DNA from: an uncultured Prevotellaceae bacterium
Lineage (GTDB): Bacteria; Bacteroidota; Bacteroidia; Bacteroidales; Bacteroidaceae
Reading direction: 5' to 3'
DNA: 64,000 nucleotides
NCBI GenBank assembly: GCA_902800595.1
Contig: CADCFA010000011.1
Span: forward strand, 1 to 64,000
Positions 41,228-50,594 of this stretch are shown here, piece after piece. A program made the translations under genes and the position numbers. The notes under the pieces are model-generated. The model was not told where the DNA came from. It searched no databases and saw nothing but the letters and a program-made list of their open reading frames with translations. Position 1 is the first letter of the stretch; the number at the start of each line of letters is the position of its first letter.

Positions 41228-43225
41228 CTACTTCTTCTCTTTATCTTTGTCTTTGTCTTTTTTCTTAAAGAGCCGCGTGAAGACATTGTCCTTCTTGGGC
41301 TTCTCCTTGGCCTTCTTTGCCTCATCGTCTGCATACTCCTTCTTGGTCTTAAAGAGGTTGCCCAGCTTCAGCTTCATCTTGGGCTTCACCTTGAGGTCGC
41401 TCATCTTATCGACATCGGTAAACGAGAAGGTGCAGTCCCAGTCCATCATCTTCTTGGTATGACTGACGGAGCCCTCTGCCAGCGTGCCGTTGCTGGCAAA
41501 CTCCACCTGCATGTTCTTCAGACGGAACCCGCCATAGCCTGCCTCATAGACGGTGGCCTTCACCTCGCCGATGGGCAGCTTGCCGCCGCCGTTCTTCTTG
41601 CGGATCATGGCGGTTCGCGCCTTGTGGATATCGATGATGAAACTGGCCTGGGCGCCCACATCCTCCACCTTCGGCATCTTCAGGACCTTGCCCAGCCTGA
41701 TCTTGTTGGAGCGGACGGAGCCCGAGACGTACTTGGTCTTCTCGTCGAGGGTGAAGTTGAATGCCAGGCTGCCCACATCGGTTCGCAGATTACCCCCGAA
41801 GATCTCCTTCTTCCAGAGCACGGAGAAGTCGCCCGTGAAATAGATGGTGCCCAGGGCATCGAGCTGGTTCATCATCATCTTCTTCACGGTGAACTGGTTG
41901 ATGATCTCGATGGGGATACCCCGCTGCGCCTTCATCTCCTTGACATGGAAGCCTACATCGAGCAGCTCTTTCTCCTTGAGATGCAGGATACGGCCGTCGG
42001 CAGCAATCTGCAGCCGTTTGTCGGCGGTATAGACATGGACATCCTTGAAGTAGAGGGAGCTGTCGTTGCCGCTGAAGAGCACGTCGAGCTCAAGCGGCAT
42101 CGCGAAGTTCTTCAGCACGGGGGCAAAGGGGCGTGAGATGTCACGCAGCTGGGTGGTGCCCTTGATGCGCGAGGTCTCAAACGAGAACTTGCGCCCTTGT
42201 TTCTTGCTGGGCAGCACCACATTGGCACTGTCGAACTTCAGCACGGTGGTTTCCTGCTGCAACATGATATGATCGAGGTGGAGCCTGTCTTTCAGGATGC
42301 CTACGCCGAAATGCATGTTCTTCACGTTGAAGCCTGTGACGGAATCTCTCGCCACCATATTGTTCATGACGGCATGGATGGAGTCCTTGGAGTAGAAATC
42401 GAGGGTGAGGTCCATCTTGGCGGTAACGTCGATGTGACCGACATCGAAGAAGCCTCGCTTCGGGCGGTCGTGATTCTTACGGGGCTTATGGTTGTCGGTG
42501 GTGAAGCGCACCTGATCGAGGTTGAAGTGATGGATGGTGTTCTCACCCTTATACTCGATGGAGCCGATGGCGAACGTGGCGGTGACGGGGCCCTTCTTCT
42601 TCACATAGCCCCACTTGCCTTTGAGGTTCGTCAGCTTGCCGCTGGGCTTGCTCAGCCAGGTGTCTTCATACTTCGCACTCTCCAGGCTCACCTGATTGGT
42701 GTCATTAAAGGTGAGCGCTATGTTCTTGATGGCTACCGCCTTGATGTCGAGTGCCATGGGCGACTTCTGCGCAGAGTCCTTCTTCTCGGTCTTTGGCTTC
42801 TGCTGCTTGGGATCCTTCTTGAAGGCATCGATCAGGAACTGGTAGTTGGCGGGACCGTCCTTCGGCTTATAGAGCTTGGCTGACACGCCGTCGAGCAGCA
42901 CCTCCTCGACGACAACTTCCCTGGTGATCAGCTTCAGCAGATCGACATCCACCCGCAGCTGTTTCAGCTCCAGCATCTTACGGTGCTCCTGGTCTTCTAC
43001 CTCCAGTCCTTCCAGATTGACCTTCTGGGCAAACAGGTTCACACCGGCATGGTCAATCTTTACACGCGTACCTAACTTCAACTCGAGCTGCTCTGTGGCA
43101 TACTTCACCAGATCGTCCTGCACCGACTGGGTATTCAGCAACGCTGTGGCTGTCACCAACAGCAGCACTACCACCACGACGACGATAGCGACAATCTTCA
43201 ATATGAACTTAATGACTGTTTTCAC
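41228..43225 (-). CDS. AsmA/TamB-like inner-membrane-anchored protein
   Basis: A 665-residue protein with one N-terminal transmembrane helix (very Val-rich, IVAIVVVVVVLLLVTATALL) and a long beta-rich periplasmic body of the AsmA/DUF748 type (for example VKYATEQLELKLGTRVKIDHAGV). Such proteins are thought to bridge the envelope for lipid transport. The C terminus ends in a highly basic, repetitive KDKDKDKEKK tail. The start is the GTG at 43225: TATTTTTG on the minus strand (43257-43264) lies inside the longer reading frame, making the upstream ATG impossible for that transcript. It is divergent from fur. Confidence 0.82.
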   Translation of the reverse strand: MKTVIKFILKIVAIVVVVVVLLLVTATALLNTQSVQDDLVKYATEQLELKLGTRVKIDHAGVNLFAQKVNLEGLEVEDQEHRKMLELKQLRVDVDLLKLITREVVVEEVLLDGVSAKLYKPKDGPANYQFLIDAFKKDPKQQKPKTEKKDSAQKSPMALDIKAVAIKNIALTFNDTNQVSLESAKYEDTWLSKPSGKLTNLKGKWGYVKKKGPVTATFAIGSIEYKGENTIHHFNLDQVRFTTDNHKPRKNHDRPKRGFFDVGHIDVTAKMDLTLDFYSKDSIHAVMNNMVARDSVTGFNVKNMHFGVGILKDRLHLDHIMLQQETTVLKFDSANVVLPSKKQGRKFSFETSRIKGTTQLRDISRPFAPVLKNFAMPLELDVLFSGNDSSLYFKDVHVYTADKRLQIAADGRILHLKEKELLDVGFHVKEMKAQRGIPIEIINQFTVKKMMMNQLDALGTIYFTGDFSVLWKKEIFGGNLRTDVGSLAFNFTLDEKTKYVSGSVRSNKIRLGKVLKMPKVEDVGAQASFIIDIHKARTAMIRKKNGGGKLPIGEVKATVYEAGYGGFRLKNMQVEFASNGTLAEGSVSHTKKMMDWDCTFSFTDVDKMSDLKVKPKMKLKLGNLFKTKKEYADDEAKKAKEKPKKDNVFTRLFKKKDKDKDKEKK

Positions 43226-43354
43226 TTCTTTTGGAGTTTTAGTTTGTATTCGGATGCAAAAATAAGAAAAAAAACCGATTCCTTTCCTATCATTGGGCAA
43301 AAATTTAGAAAATAATGTGTAACTTTGCAGTCGAATCCGATTATAAAGGTATAA

Positions 43355-43777
43355 ATGGATAAGTCAACATACATCCAGCTGCTCGAAGCGCACAACATCA
43401 AACCTACTGCCAACCGCATCGTGGTGGTGGAGGCTCTGGCCAACTCAATGCTGCCCCAGTCGCTGGCAGAACTGGAGCGCAGGATCCAGACCATCGACAA
43501 GTCGAACATCTTCAGAGCCCTCACCCTCTTCCGTGAACAGCATCTGATCCACGCGATAGAGGGTGGCAACGACGGCACACGCTACGAGCTGTGCCACAGT
43601 CACAGCGAGGACCACGACGACGACCAGCACCCGCACTTCTACTGTGAGGTGTGCCAGCAGACCTACTGTCTCGAGGGACTGGAGGTGCCGCAGGTGGCTG
43701 TACCGCAGGGCTTTGAGATACGCTCCGTGAACTATATGATCAAAGGAATATGCCCACACTGCCAATCCGAGTCATAG
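43355..43777 (+). CDS. Fur-family transcriptional regulator
   Basis: A 140-residue metalloregulator. The winged helix occupies residues 1-75 (KPTANRIVVVEAL, then KSNIFRALTLF in the recognition region). The dimer domain has an unusually His/Asp-rich stretch (80-95, HSHSEDHDDDQHPHF) and structural zinc pairs CEVC (97-100) and CPHC (133-136). Whether it senses iron, zinc or peroxide cannot be read. The promoter -7 element TAACTTTG is at 43319-43326. It overlaps the HAD gene by 28 bases. Confidence 0.9.
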   Translation: MDKSTYIQLLEAHNIKPTANRIVVVEALANSMLPQSLAELERRIQTIDKSNIFRALTLFREQHLIHAIEGGNDGTRYELCHSHSEDHDDDQHPHFYCEVCQQTYCLEGLEVPQVAVPQGFEIRSVNYMIKGICPHCQSES

Positions 43778-44439
43778 CCTTCGATGCCGACGACACCCTC
43801 TGGGACTGCCAGTCGCACTTCGAAGCCGTAGAGAAACATCTCTACCAGCTCATCGCGCCCTATTGTGAGGATCCCGCTCAAGAGCTCTTCCAGACGGAGT
43901 CGGGCAACATGGCTGACCTGGGCTACGGCTGCAAGGCCTTCACCATCTCCATCATCGAGACGGCGCTCCGTGTGGCAGGGGATCATCTCCCGGCAGACAC
44001 GCTAGCCGAGCTGCTCAGCCACAGCAAGTCGCTGCTGCACCTGCCCGCTACCCCACTGCCCGAGGTGGAGGAGACACTGCAGCGCCTACAGGCCTATCCG
44101 TACCGCCTCGTGGTGTTTACCAAGGGGGAGCTGCAGGATCAGGAGAACAAGCTGCGCCGCAGCGGACTGGGCAAGTACTTCAGTCATGTGGAGATCACGT
44201 CGGATAAGACGGAGGTGGAGTTCCAGCAGCTGTGCGAACACCTGGGCATCCTGCCTAACGAGCTGATGATGGTGGGTAACTCGCTGAAAAGCGATATCGC
44301 CCCTGCCCTGACCATCGGTGCCTGGGCGATCCATATCCCCTTCCACGTGACATGGCAGCTGGAGCATTTCGATGACATCGAGCACGAACGGCTCCAGAAG
44401 ATAGAACACTTCAGTGAAATCATCAAACTATTGAAATGA
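43750..44439 (+). CDS. HAD-family hydrolase
   Basis: A 229-residue phosphatase-like protein. The nucleophile motif is FDADDTLWD (Asp12, Asp14). Motif II is VVFTKGE (Thr). The Lys is in SDKTEVEF and the acidic motif is VGNSLKSDI. Substrate unknown. The start overlaps the fur gene and its end overlaps the thioesterase gene (ATGA), so all are in one operon. Confidence 0.9.
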   Translation: MPTLPIRVIAFDADDTLWDCQSHFEAVEKHLYQLIAPYCEDPAQELFQTESGNMADLGYGCKAFTISIIETALRVAGDHLPADTLAELLSHSKSLLHLPATPLPEVEETLQRLQAYPYRLVVFTKGELQDQENKLRRSGLGKYFSHVEITSDKTEVEFQQLCEHLGILPNELMMVGNSLKSDIAPALTIGAWAIHIPFHVTWQLEHFDDIEHERLQKIEHFSEIIKLLK

Positions 44440-44834
44440 AATACATCTTTGAAACCCGCATGGAGGTGCGCGACTATGAGTGCGACATCGAGGGCATCGT
44501 GAACAATGCCAACTACCTGCACTATGCCGAGCACACCCGCCACCTGTTCCTCAAGAGTCTGGGCGTGAGCTTCGCCAAGCTCCACGAACAGGGCATCGAC
44601 GCCGTGGTACACAGCATGAAACTGCAGTATAAGGTGCCCCTGCGCTGCGACGACGAGTTTATCTCACGCCTCAACCTGAAGAAAGACCGCTTCAAGTATA
44701 TGTTCTATCAGGACATCTACCGTGCCAGCGACGAGCAGCTCTGCTTCCGCGCCACGGTGGAACTGGTATGCCTGATCAACGGACAGCTCGGCAACAGTCC
44801 CGAATACGACGAGGCCTTCAAGGATTTTATCTGA
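44436..44834 (+). CDS. Acyl-CoA thioesterase (4-hydroxybenzoyl-CoA type hotdog fold)
   Basis: A 132-residue hotdog-fold protein. The segment VRDYECDIEGIVNNANYLHYAE carries the catalytic Asp17 and the typical NNANY motif of YbgC/FadM-type thioesterases. It overlaps both neighbours (ATGA before, TGATG after). Confidence 0.9.
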   Translation: MKYIFETRMEVRDYECDIEGIVNNANYLHYAEHTRHLFLKSLGVSFAKLHEQGIDAVVHSMKLQYKVPLRCDDEFISRLNLKKDRFKYMFYQDIYRASDEQLCFRATVELVCLINGQLGNSPEYDEAFKDFI

Positions 44835-45718
44835 TGACAACAAGCGTGCTTCGTGAGATCACCCCACTGGGCGAGAACGACTTCATGTATGTAGCGGATC
44901 GCCATAAGAAGGAGTTCGACTATCCCATCCATCGGCATGAGATATTCGAACTCAACTTCGTGATGGGTGGTGCAGGCTGTCGGCGGGTAGTGGGTGACTC
45001 CAGTGAGGTAATCGGCGACCTGGACCTGGTATTGATCACCAGTCCGGATCTGGAACATGTGTGGGAGCAGAACGGTGCTCAGACAGCAGATATCCACGAG
45101 GTGACAGTGCAGTTCCACCTTGACTTTGAATCCCCGTCGTCACCTTTCAGAACCAATCCCTTCCGTGCTATCCATCTGATGCTGACAAGGGCGAAACGCG
45201 GCTTGGCTTTCCCTGCAGAGGCGGTGATGATGGTCTCCCACAGGCTGCTGAACCTGTCGAAGATCCAGGAGGGATTTCTGGCTGTTCAGGAGTTCCTCTC
45301 CATCCTTTATGAGCTGTCGAAGTCTGAGGGGGCACGAGAGCTGGCCTCTTCTGCCTTTGCCAAAGTGGAGGTGGACAGCGACTCGAAGCGTATCATGAAG
45401 GTGAAGAGTTACATTGACGAGCATTTCCGTGACGAGATGACACAGGAACAGCTGTCGGCTCTTGTCAGCATGTCGCCATCGGCTTTCAGCCGCTACTTCA
45501 AGTTGCATACAGGCAAGAGCCTCTCTGAATATATCATCGACATCCGTTTAGGTCATGCTGCCCGCAGGTTGGTGGATACCACAGATAGTGTGAGTGAGAT
45601 CTGCTGGACGACGGGGTTCAACACACTCAGCAATTTCAACCGTCTGTTCCGTAAGCGCAAGGGGTGCAGCCCCAAGGAATTCCGTGAAAAATACCAAAAA
45701 ACGAAGCTGATTGTCTGA
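44834..45718 (+). CDS. AraC-family transcriptional regulator
   Basis: A 294-residue regulator with an N-terminal cupin-like sensing domain (FDYPIHRHEIFELNFVMGG, about 15-120) and a C-terminal double HTH (about 195-294, ending SNFNRLFRKRKGCSPKEFREKY). It is translationally coupled to the thioesterase gene but lies directly before the mannan genes and is the best candidate for their sugar-responsive regulator. The promoter that follows has a weak -33 region and paired GGTTAT sites, consistent with activation by this protein. Confidence 0.9.
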   Translation: MTTSVLREITPLGENDFMYVADRHKKEFDYPIHRHEIFELNFVMGGAGCRRVVGDSSEVIGDLDLVLITSPDLEHVWEQNGAQTADIHEVTVQFHLDFESPSSPFRTNPFRAIHLMLTRAKRGLAFPAEAVMMVSHRLLNLSKIQEGFLAVQEFLSILYELSKSEGARELASSAFAKVEVDSDSKRIMKVKSYIDEHFRDEMTQEQLSALVSMSPSAFSRYFKLHTGKSLSEYIIDIRLGHAARRLVDTTDSVSEICWTTGFNTLSNFNRLFRKRKGCSPKEFREKYQKTKLIV

Positions 45719-45741
45719 AAAGGCAAAATAGTGTCGGTTTC

Positions 45742-45786
45742 GGTTATGATAATGTCATATTGGTTATTGGTTTCTTCGTACCTTTG
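45742..45786 (+). promoter_or_regulatory. Mannan operon promoter with two GGTTAT sites
   Basis: The -7 element is TACCTTTG (45779-45786). No TTTG occurs 20 bases upstream. GGTTAT occurs at 45742-45747 and 45762-45767, exactly 20 bp apart in direct orientation, a spacing usual for AraC-type dimers. This suggests an activator-dependent promoter. Confidence 0.55.
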
Positions 45787-45809
45787 CACCGTCAAAACTT
45801 AAAAGCAAT

Positions 45810-46973
45810 ATGAACTATCAGGAAAAAGTACAGGCATTACGCCAGCGCCATGAGGCACTGCTTCAGCGCAAGAATCAAGTGATGGAGGGTGGTAACGGTA
45901 TTTACGAGAAATACGTGTACCCTATTCTGACGGCAGAGCATACGCCTCTGGAGTGGAAATACGACTTCAACGAGCAGGACAACCCCTTCTTGATGCAGCG
46001 CATCATGATGAATGCGGTGCTGAACGCAGGTGCCATCAAACTGGATGGACGCTACCTGCTGGTATGCCGTGTGGAGGGTGCAGACCGTAAGTCGTTCTTC
46101 GCCGTGGCAGAGTCGCCTAACGGCATCGACCAGTGGCGCTTCTGGGAGGAGCCTATCACGATGCCTGATACCGAGGATCCTGCTACCAACATCTATGATA
46201 TGCGTGTCACCCAGCACGAGGACGGATGGCTCTACGGCGTGTTCTGTGCGGAGCGTCACGACGCCTCACAGCCCGGTAACCTGAGTGCTGCAACGGCTAC
46301 CGCTGGTATCGCCCGCACGAAGGACCTGAAGACCTGGGAGCGCCTGCCAGACCTGAAGACGAAGAGTCAGCAGCGCAACGTGGTGCTGCATCCGGAGTTC
46401 GTCAACGGCAAGTATGCCCTCTATACCCGTCCGCAGGATGGCTTCATCGACACTGGCAGCGGCGGTGGCATCGGCTGGGCACTGGTGGATGACATGACAC
46501 ATGCCGAGGTGAAGGAAGAGAAGATTATCTATGAGCGCAAGTACCACACCATCACCGAGGTGAAGAACGGTGAGGGTCCTCATCCGCTGAAGACGGAGAA
46601 GGGCTGGCTGCATCTGGCACATGGTGTCCGTGGTACGGCTGACGGACTGCGCTATGTGCTATATATGTATATGACCTCACTCGAGGATCCCACGAAGGTG
46701 ATTGCCAAGCCGGGCGGTTTCTTCCTGGTACCGGAGGGCAACGAGTATATCGGTGATGTGATGAACGTGGCGTTTGCCAACGGATGGATCAAGGATGAAG
46801 ACGGACGTGTGCTGATCTACTATGCTTCGGCAGATACCCGTCTGCATGTCGCCACCTCAAGTGTGGACCGTCTGGTGGACTACTGTATGAACACCCCTGA
46901 GGACGGACTCACCACCAGTGCCAGTGTGGAGACTATCAAGAAGCTGATAGCAAAGAACAGGAATCAGAAATAA
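45810..46973 (+). CDS. GH130 4-O-beta-mannosyl-glucose phosphorylase
   Basis: A 387-residue glycoside phosphorylase of family GH130, subfamily 1 type. Typical segments are CRVEGADRKSFFAVAESPNGI, EDPATNIYDMRVT and the GEGPHPLKTEKGWL loop with phosphate-binding residues. It splits mannosyl-glucose with phosphate to mannose-1-phosphate and glucose in the cytoplasm. In Bacteroides fragilis the same enzyme pairs with a mannobiose epimerase, a symporter and a GH26 mannanase, all present here. Next gene after 21 bp: mannose-6-phosphate isomerase (broken). Confidence 0.92.
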   Translation: MNYQEKVQALRQRHEALLQRKNQVMEGGNGIYEKYVYPILTAEHTPLEWKYDFNEQDNPFLMQRIMMNAVLNAGAIKLDGRYLLVCRVEGADRKSFFAVAESPNGIDQWRFWEEPITMPDTEDPATNIYDMRVTQHEDGWLYGVFCAERHDASQPGNLSAATATAGIARTKDLKTWERLPDLKTKSQQRNVVLHPEFVNGKYALYTRPQDGFIDTGSGGGIGWALVDDMTHAEVKEEKIIYERKYHTITEVKNGEGPHPLKTEKGWLHLAHGVRGTADGLRYVLYMYMTSLEDPTKVIAKPGGFFLVPEGNEYIGDVMNVAFANGWIKDEDGRVLIYYASADTRLHVATSSVDRLVDYCMNTPEDGLTTSASVETIKKLIAKNRNQK

Positions 46974-46994
46974 CCCCTCAACAACAGAAGCCCT

Positions 46995-47947
46995 ATGAAA
47001 CCCTATAAATTTCAGCCTTATCTGAAGACCACCATCTGGGGCGGCTATCAGATTGCACCTTTCAAAGGTATCTTTAACGCACAGCCTAATGTGGGCGAGA
47101 GTTGGGAGATCAGCGGTGTGCCGGGACATGAGAGCGTGGCTATCAATCGCGGACTGGTGAATGATGTCGATGAAGGTCTGACACTGGTAGAACTGATCGA
47201 TAAGTACAAGGAGCTGCTGGTAGGTAAGAAGATCTACAAGAAGTTCGGCAATCAGTTCCCCCTGCTGGTGAAGTTCATCGACTCCCGTATCCCGACGATA
47301 AGTTGGCGATGGAGCGTCACGGCTGTGCGGGAAAGACGGAGATGTGGTATATCATCAAGAGCGATGTGGGCTCGAAGATCTATTCCGGTCTGAGAAAGAG
47401 CATCACACCAGAGGAATATGAACAGCTGGCAACGGCAGAGCCTCAGAACGGGCGTTCCCCGATGCAGGATGTGATAGCTACCCACGAGGCGCATGAGGGT
47501 GACCTCTATTTCCTGCCTGCAGGACGACTGCATGCCATCGGTGCCGGTAACTTCCTGGCAGAGATCCAGCAGACCAGCGACATCACCTATCGTGTGTATG
47601 ACTTCGGACGAAAGGATATGCATGGTAATCCGCGTGAACTGCATATCGAACAGGCGAAGGATGCCATCGACTATCAGGTGTGGCCTGCCTATCGTACCTC
47701 CTACGACAGCACGAAACCCATCTCACAGCTTATCAACTGTCCTTACTTTGTGGTACATCGTGTGGTGGTGCAGGTAGCCCAGCAGATCGACTTCCACTGC
47801 GACTCATTCGTCATTGTGGTCTGCCTCTGGGGAAAGGCCAACATCAACGGCATCGAGATCCGTCAGGGAGAGACCATCCTCGTACCTGCCAGTGAGAATA
47901 TCCTCTATATCTTCGGTAACGCCACCTTCCTGACAGCTACCATGTAA
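46995..47947 (+). pseudogene. Mannose-6-phosphate isomerase, class I, frameshifted
   Basis: The frame from the ATG at 46995 reads as a type I phosphomannose isomerase (TTIWGGYQIAPFKG, GESWEISG, FPLLVKFIDSR) to about 47290. It then shifts; the rest continues in another frame from PDDKLAMERHGCAGKTEMWY to the stop at 47947. Family members have DDLSIQVH between FIDSR and PDDKL; that segment, with the zinc-binding Gln and His, is missing. A 22-base deletion explains both loss and frameshift. So neither part can make an active enzyme unless the gap is a sequencing or assembly error. In an intact pathway the enzyme would feed mannose-6-phosphate into glycolysis. Confidence 0.85.
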
Positions 47948-47954
47948 AAAGTTG

Positions 47955-47980
47955 GAAAGGTAGGCAATCGCCTACCTTTC
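47955..47980. terminator. Bidirectional terminator overlapping the epimerase stop codon
   Basis: GAAAGGTAGGC (47955-47965) and GCCTACCTTTC (47970-47980) form a perfect 11-bp stem with a four-base loop. The stop codon of the convergent epimerase gene (minus strand, 47972-47974) is inside the stem. Confidence 0.9.
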
Positions 47981-49243
47981 TATAATTTCCAGACACATAC
48001 GTCCGTTGTGATAGGGGCATTTCCAGAAGCCTGCCTTATCATCGACGGTATTCAGTGAGCCGTCGGGATGACGACTCCAGTACCACTCACCATTCTCGCG
48101 GTCTATCAGGTTGTCCTTGATATACTGCCAGCAACGGAGGGCCTTCTCAAGGGCTGCCTCATCATGGAAGTGCTGATAGATGTTATAGAAGCCTACCACC
48201 GTCTCGGCCTGTACCCACCAGTGCAGGTCGTCGTCTTTTGTACCTGCGGTGAGATTAGCCTCATGTATCATGGAGCCATCGGCATTCAGTCCTTTCTCCG
48301 AGGCTTCTGCCACCATCTGAACGATGGGCTCCACCTTATCTAATACCTTGTGATCACCCAGCACCAATGCCGCCTCATGCATCAGCCAGGAGCACTCTAT
48401 ATCGTGTCCATAGCTCTCCAACTGTCCTGCCCCACGCTTCCAGTCCATCTCGAAGAAGAGATCAAGGTGATGCGTCTCGGGGTTGAGGATCCTATCCGTG
48501 AAGATCTCTATCAGATTACGGACAGAGGCCTCTACGCTGATCATCGTCTCTGGTGGCAGACTGATGCCAATGGGAAGCACTGCGCCAAGGGCAGGCACAT
48601 AATCGCATGATTCTGCCGCATGCAGCTCCCTGAGGCATCTGAGCAGATTGGTGTATGGCTCGATGATATGCAAGTGGGTGTTCTGCGACTTCGGGTAGTT
48701 CTCGTCTAGTTCTGAGAGTCGCATGTCAGCAATCTCGCCCCACTCCCGGGTGCAGGCTTCGATATAGCCATTATACTCCCGATCGAAGGCGTGCTCCTCA
48801 ATGCAGTCATACAACTGCAAGGCATAGTCCAACACCTCCCTATCGCCTGTGGCACGTACATATTCTGTCAGTCCGTAGATCACGAAACCGATGGCATAGA
48901 ACTGCTTTTTCGTGTCCTTGGGCTGTCCCTGATAGTCGAGACTCCAATACACGCCCCCGTATTCGGGATCGATGAAGTGGTCGATGATATAGTCCTTGGC
49001 ACGAGTCGCCATATCCAGATACTCAGGCTTACGCAGCACCCGGTAGGCGGCTGAGAAGGTCCAGAGGATACGGGCATTCAGGATGGCTCCCTTGTCTGCA
49101 TCTTTATGCAACACATTGCCGTTGTCGATGCGTCCATAGAAGCCGCCATGCTCCTCATCCTGCATGCGGTCGATCCAAAACCGCAAGATATTGTTCTCCA
49201 ACACCTCGCGCATCTCCTGCTTCAATGTCTCGATCTGTGTCAT
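47972..49243 (-). CDS. Mannobiose/cellobiose 2-epimerase (AGE family)
   Basis: A 423-residue alpha-barrel epimerase of the N-acylglucosamine/cellobiose 2-epimerase family. Characteristic segments are HGGFYGRID near 33, LNARILWTFSAAYR, YGGVYWSLDYQG and SYGHDIECSWLMHEAA with active-site His. In the mannan pathway it converts mannobiose to mannosyl-glucose, the GH130 substrate; the context favours mannobiose over cellobiose. It overlaps the symporter gene by ATGA. Confidence 0.9.
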   Translation of the reverse strand: MTQIETLKQEMREVLENNILRFWIDRMQDEEHGGFYGRIDNGNVLHKDADKGAILNARILWTFSAAYRVLRKPEYLDMATRAKDYIIDHFIDPEYGGVYWSLDYQGQPKDTKKQFYAIGFVIYGLTEYVRATGDREVLDYALQLYDCIEEHAFDREYNGYIEACTREWGEIADMRLSELDENYPKSQNTHLHIIEPYTNLLRCLRELHAAESCDYVPALGAVLPIGISLPPETMISVEASVRNLIEIFTDRILNPETHHLDLFFEMDWKRGAGQLESYGHDIECSWLMHEAALVLGDHKVLDKVEPIVQMVAEASEKGLNADGSMIHEANLTAGTKDDDLHWWVQAETVVGFYNIYQHFHDEAALEKALRCWQYIKDNLIDRENGEWYWSRHPDGSLNTVDDKAGFWKCPYHNGRMCLEIIER

Positions 49244-50580
49244 TTCTTAATCGGATAAATATAGATAAGACCAATCATTATCAACGCGATGATAGCTGGG
49301 AACATAGAGAACAGTGCCCAGATCATATTGTTGACAGACTCAGCATCCGTAATCGTGATGACAGTCTGACCTGTGGCATCGGTACCTGACACGAAACCTG
49401 CGATACCCAGCAACAGGGCTACCAACGAACCGGAGATGGCGGTGCCGAACTTCTGCGACATCGTACCACTGGAGAAGATAAGACCTGTTGAGGAAGTACC
49501 GTTCTTCTCAGTAGCATAGTCGGCTACATCGGCATACATAGACCACAGCAGCGGCGAGTAGAGTCCTATACCGATAGAAGTCAGAATCACGACGCCTACC
49601 ATCAGCCAGATGCTGGCGGCATCCATCGGGATGAAGAAGAAGATCACTGAGGTAACGACACAGATCACTGCAGCCCAGATGAATGCCATACGCTTGGAAC
49701 CTACCCACTTGGTGAATGCAGGCGACACACCACCGAAGATCATACAGGTGAGTTCACCGAAAGTCATAAACACCGTATAGTTGATGATGAGTCCACTCAC
49801 CGTCACGTCGCCATGCAGACAGTACTCGAACATATAACCAGCCACCGCATAGCGGAAGCCGTTGAAGAAGTTCATGCAGATACCTATCAGCGTAAGGATC
49901 ACCCAGGGACGGTTACGGAACAGGTCGGCAAAGGGTTTTAAGGAGAACTTCTCGGCACGGGCTGGCTTCTTGCGCTCCTTCGTCAAGAGGCCACAAGCCA
50001 AAGTACCTACCGTTGCTACAAAACCAAGCAATGCTCCCACCACCGCATACTGATGCTGGTCGCTGCCTCCCACCATCTTCTGCAGGTAAGGGAACGACAG
50101 CAACGTGATGAATCCCATGGCATAGGCTCCTACCATACGGAAGGAAGAGAACTGATTCTTCTCGTTGTCATCATCAGTCATCACGCCCAGCAATGAGCCA
50201 TAGGGGACATTCACCGCCGTATAGACCACCATCATCAGCAGATAGAACGTGTAGGCCCAGATGCGCTTACCCGTCAATCCGAGGTCGGGGGTGTAAAGCA
50301 ACAAAGCAAAGATGAGTCCAAGGGGTACGGCTCCGAAGATGAGCCAAGGACGATAGGTACCCCATCGAGACTGCGTGCGATCTGCCAACGAACCCATCAG
50401 GGGGTCAGTTACCACATCGAACATACGTGCTATCAGCATCAACGTTGCTGTATCTGCCACTGTCAGACCAAATACATTGGTGAAGAACAAGGGAAAGGCT
50501 ATCGACATCACCTTCCAGGTGATACCACCGGCAGCGGCATCACCCAAGGCATAGCCAATCTTTTCGCTTAATTTTGCCAT
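49240..50580 (-). CDS. GPH-family sugar:cation symporter
   Basis: A 446-residue MFS protein with 12 hydrophobic helices. The N-terminal motif GYALGDAAAGGITWK and the loop DPLMGSLADRTQSRWGTYRPW are diagnostic of glycoside-pentoside-hexuronide symporters. Placed between the mannanase and epimerase genes it most likely imports mannobiose or short manno-oligosaccharides. Start 14 bp after the GH26 stop. Confidence 0.93.
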   Translation of the reverse strand: MAKLSEKIGYALGDAAAGGITWKVMSIAFPLFFTNVFGLTVADTATLMLIARMFDVVTDPLMGSLADRTQSRWGTYRPWLIFGAVPLGLIFALLLYTPDLGLTGKRIWAYTFYLLMMVVYTAVNVPYGSLLGVMTDDDNEKNQFSSFRMVGAYAMGFITLLSFPYLQKMVGGSDQHQYAVVGALLGFVATVGTLACGLLTKERKKPARAEKFSLKPFADLFRNRPWVILTLIGICMNFFNGFRYAVAGYMFEYCLHGDVTVSGLIINYTVFMTFGELTCMIFGGVSPAFTKWVGSKRMAFIWAAVICVVTSVIFFFIPMDAASIWLMVGVVILTSIGIGLYSPLLWSMYADVADYATEKNGTSSTGLIFSSGTMSQKFGTAISGSLVALLLGIAGFVSGTDATGQTVITITDAESVNNMIWALFSMFPAIIALIMIGLIYIYPIKK

Positions 50581-50594
50581 AGGTTTATTATTGA

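Noticed and set aside
41123..42883. Long frames on the plus strand over the AsmA-like gene (337 and 228 codons)
   Set aside because: Shadow frames of a G+C-rich coding region. The minus-strand gene has promoter, transmembrane helix and family features.
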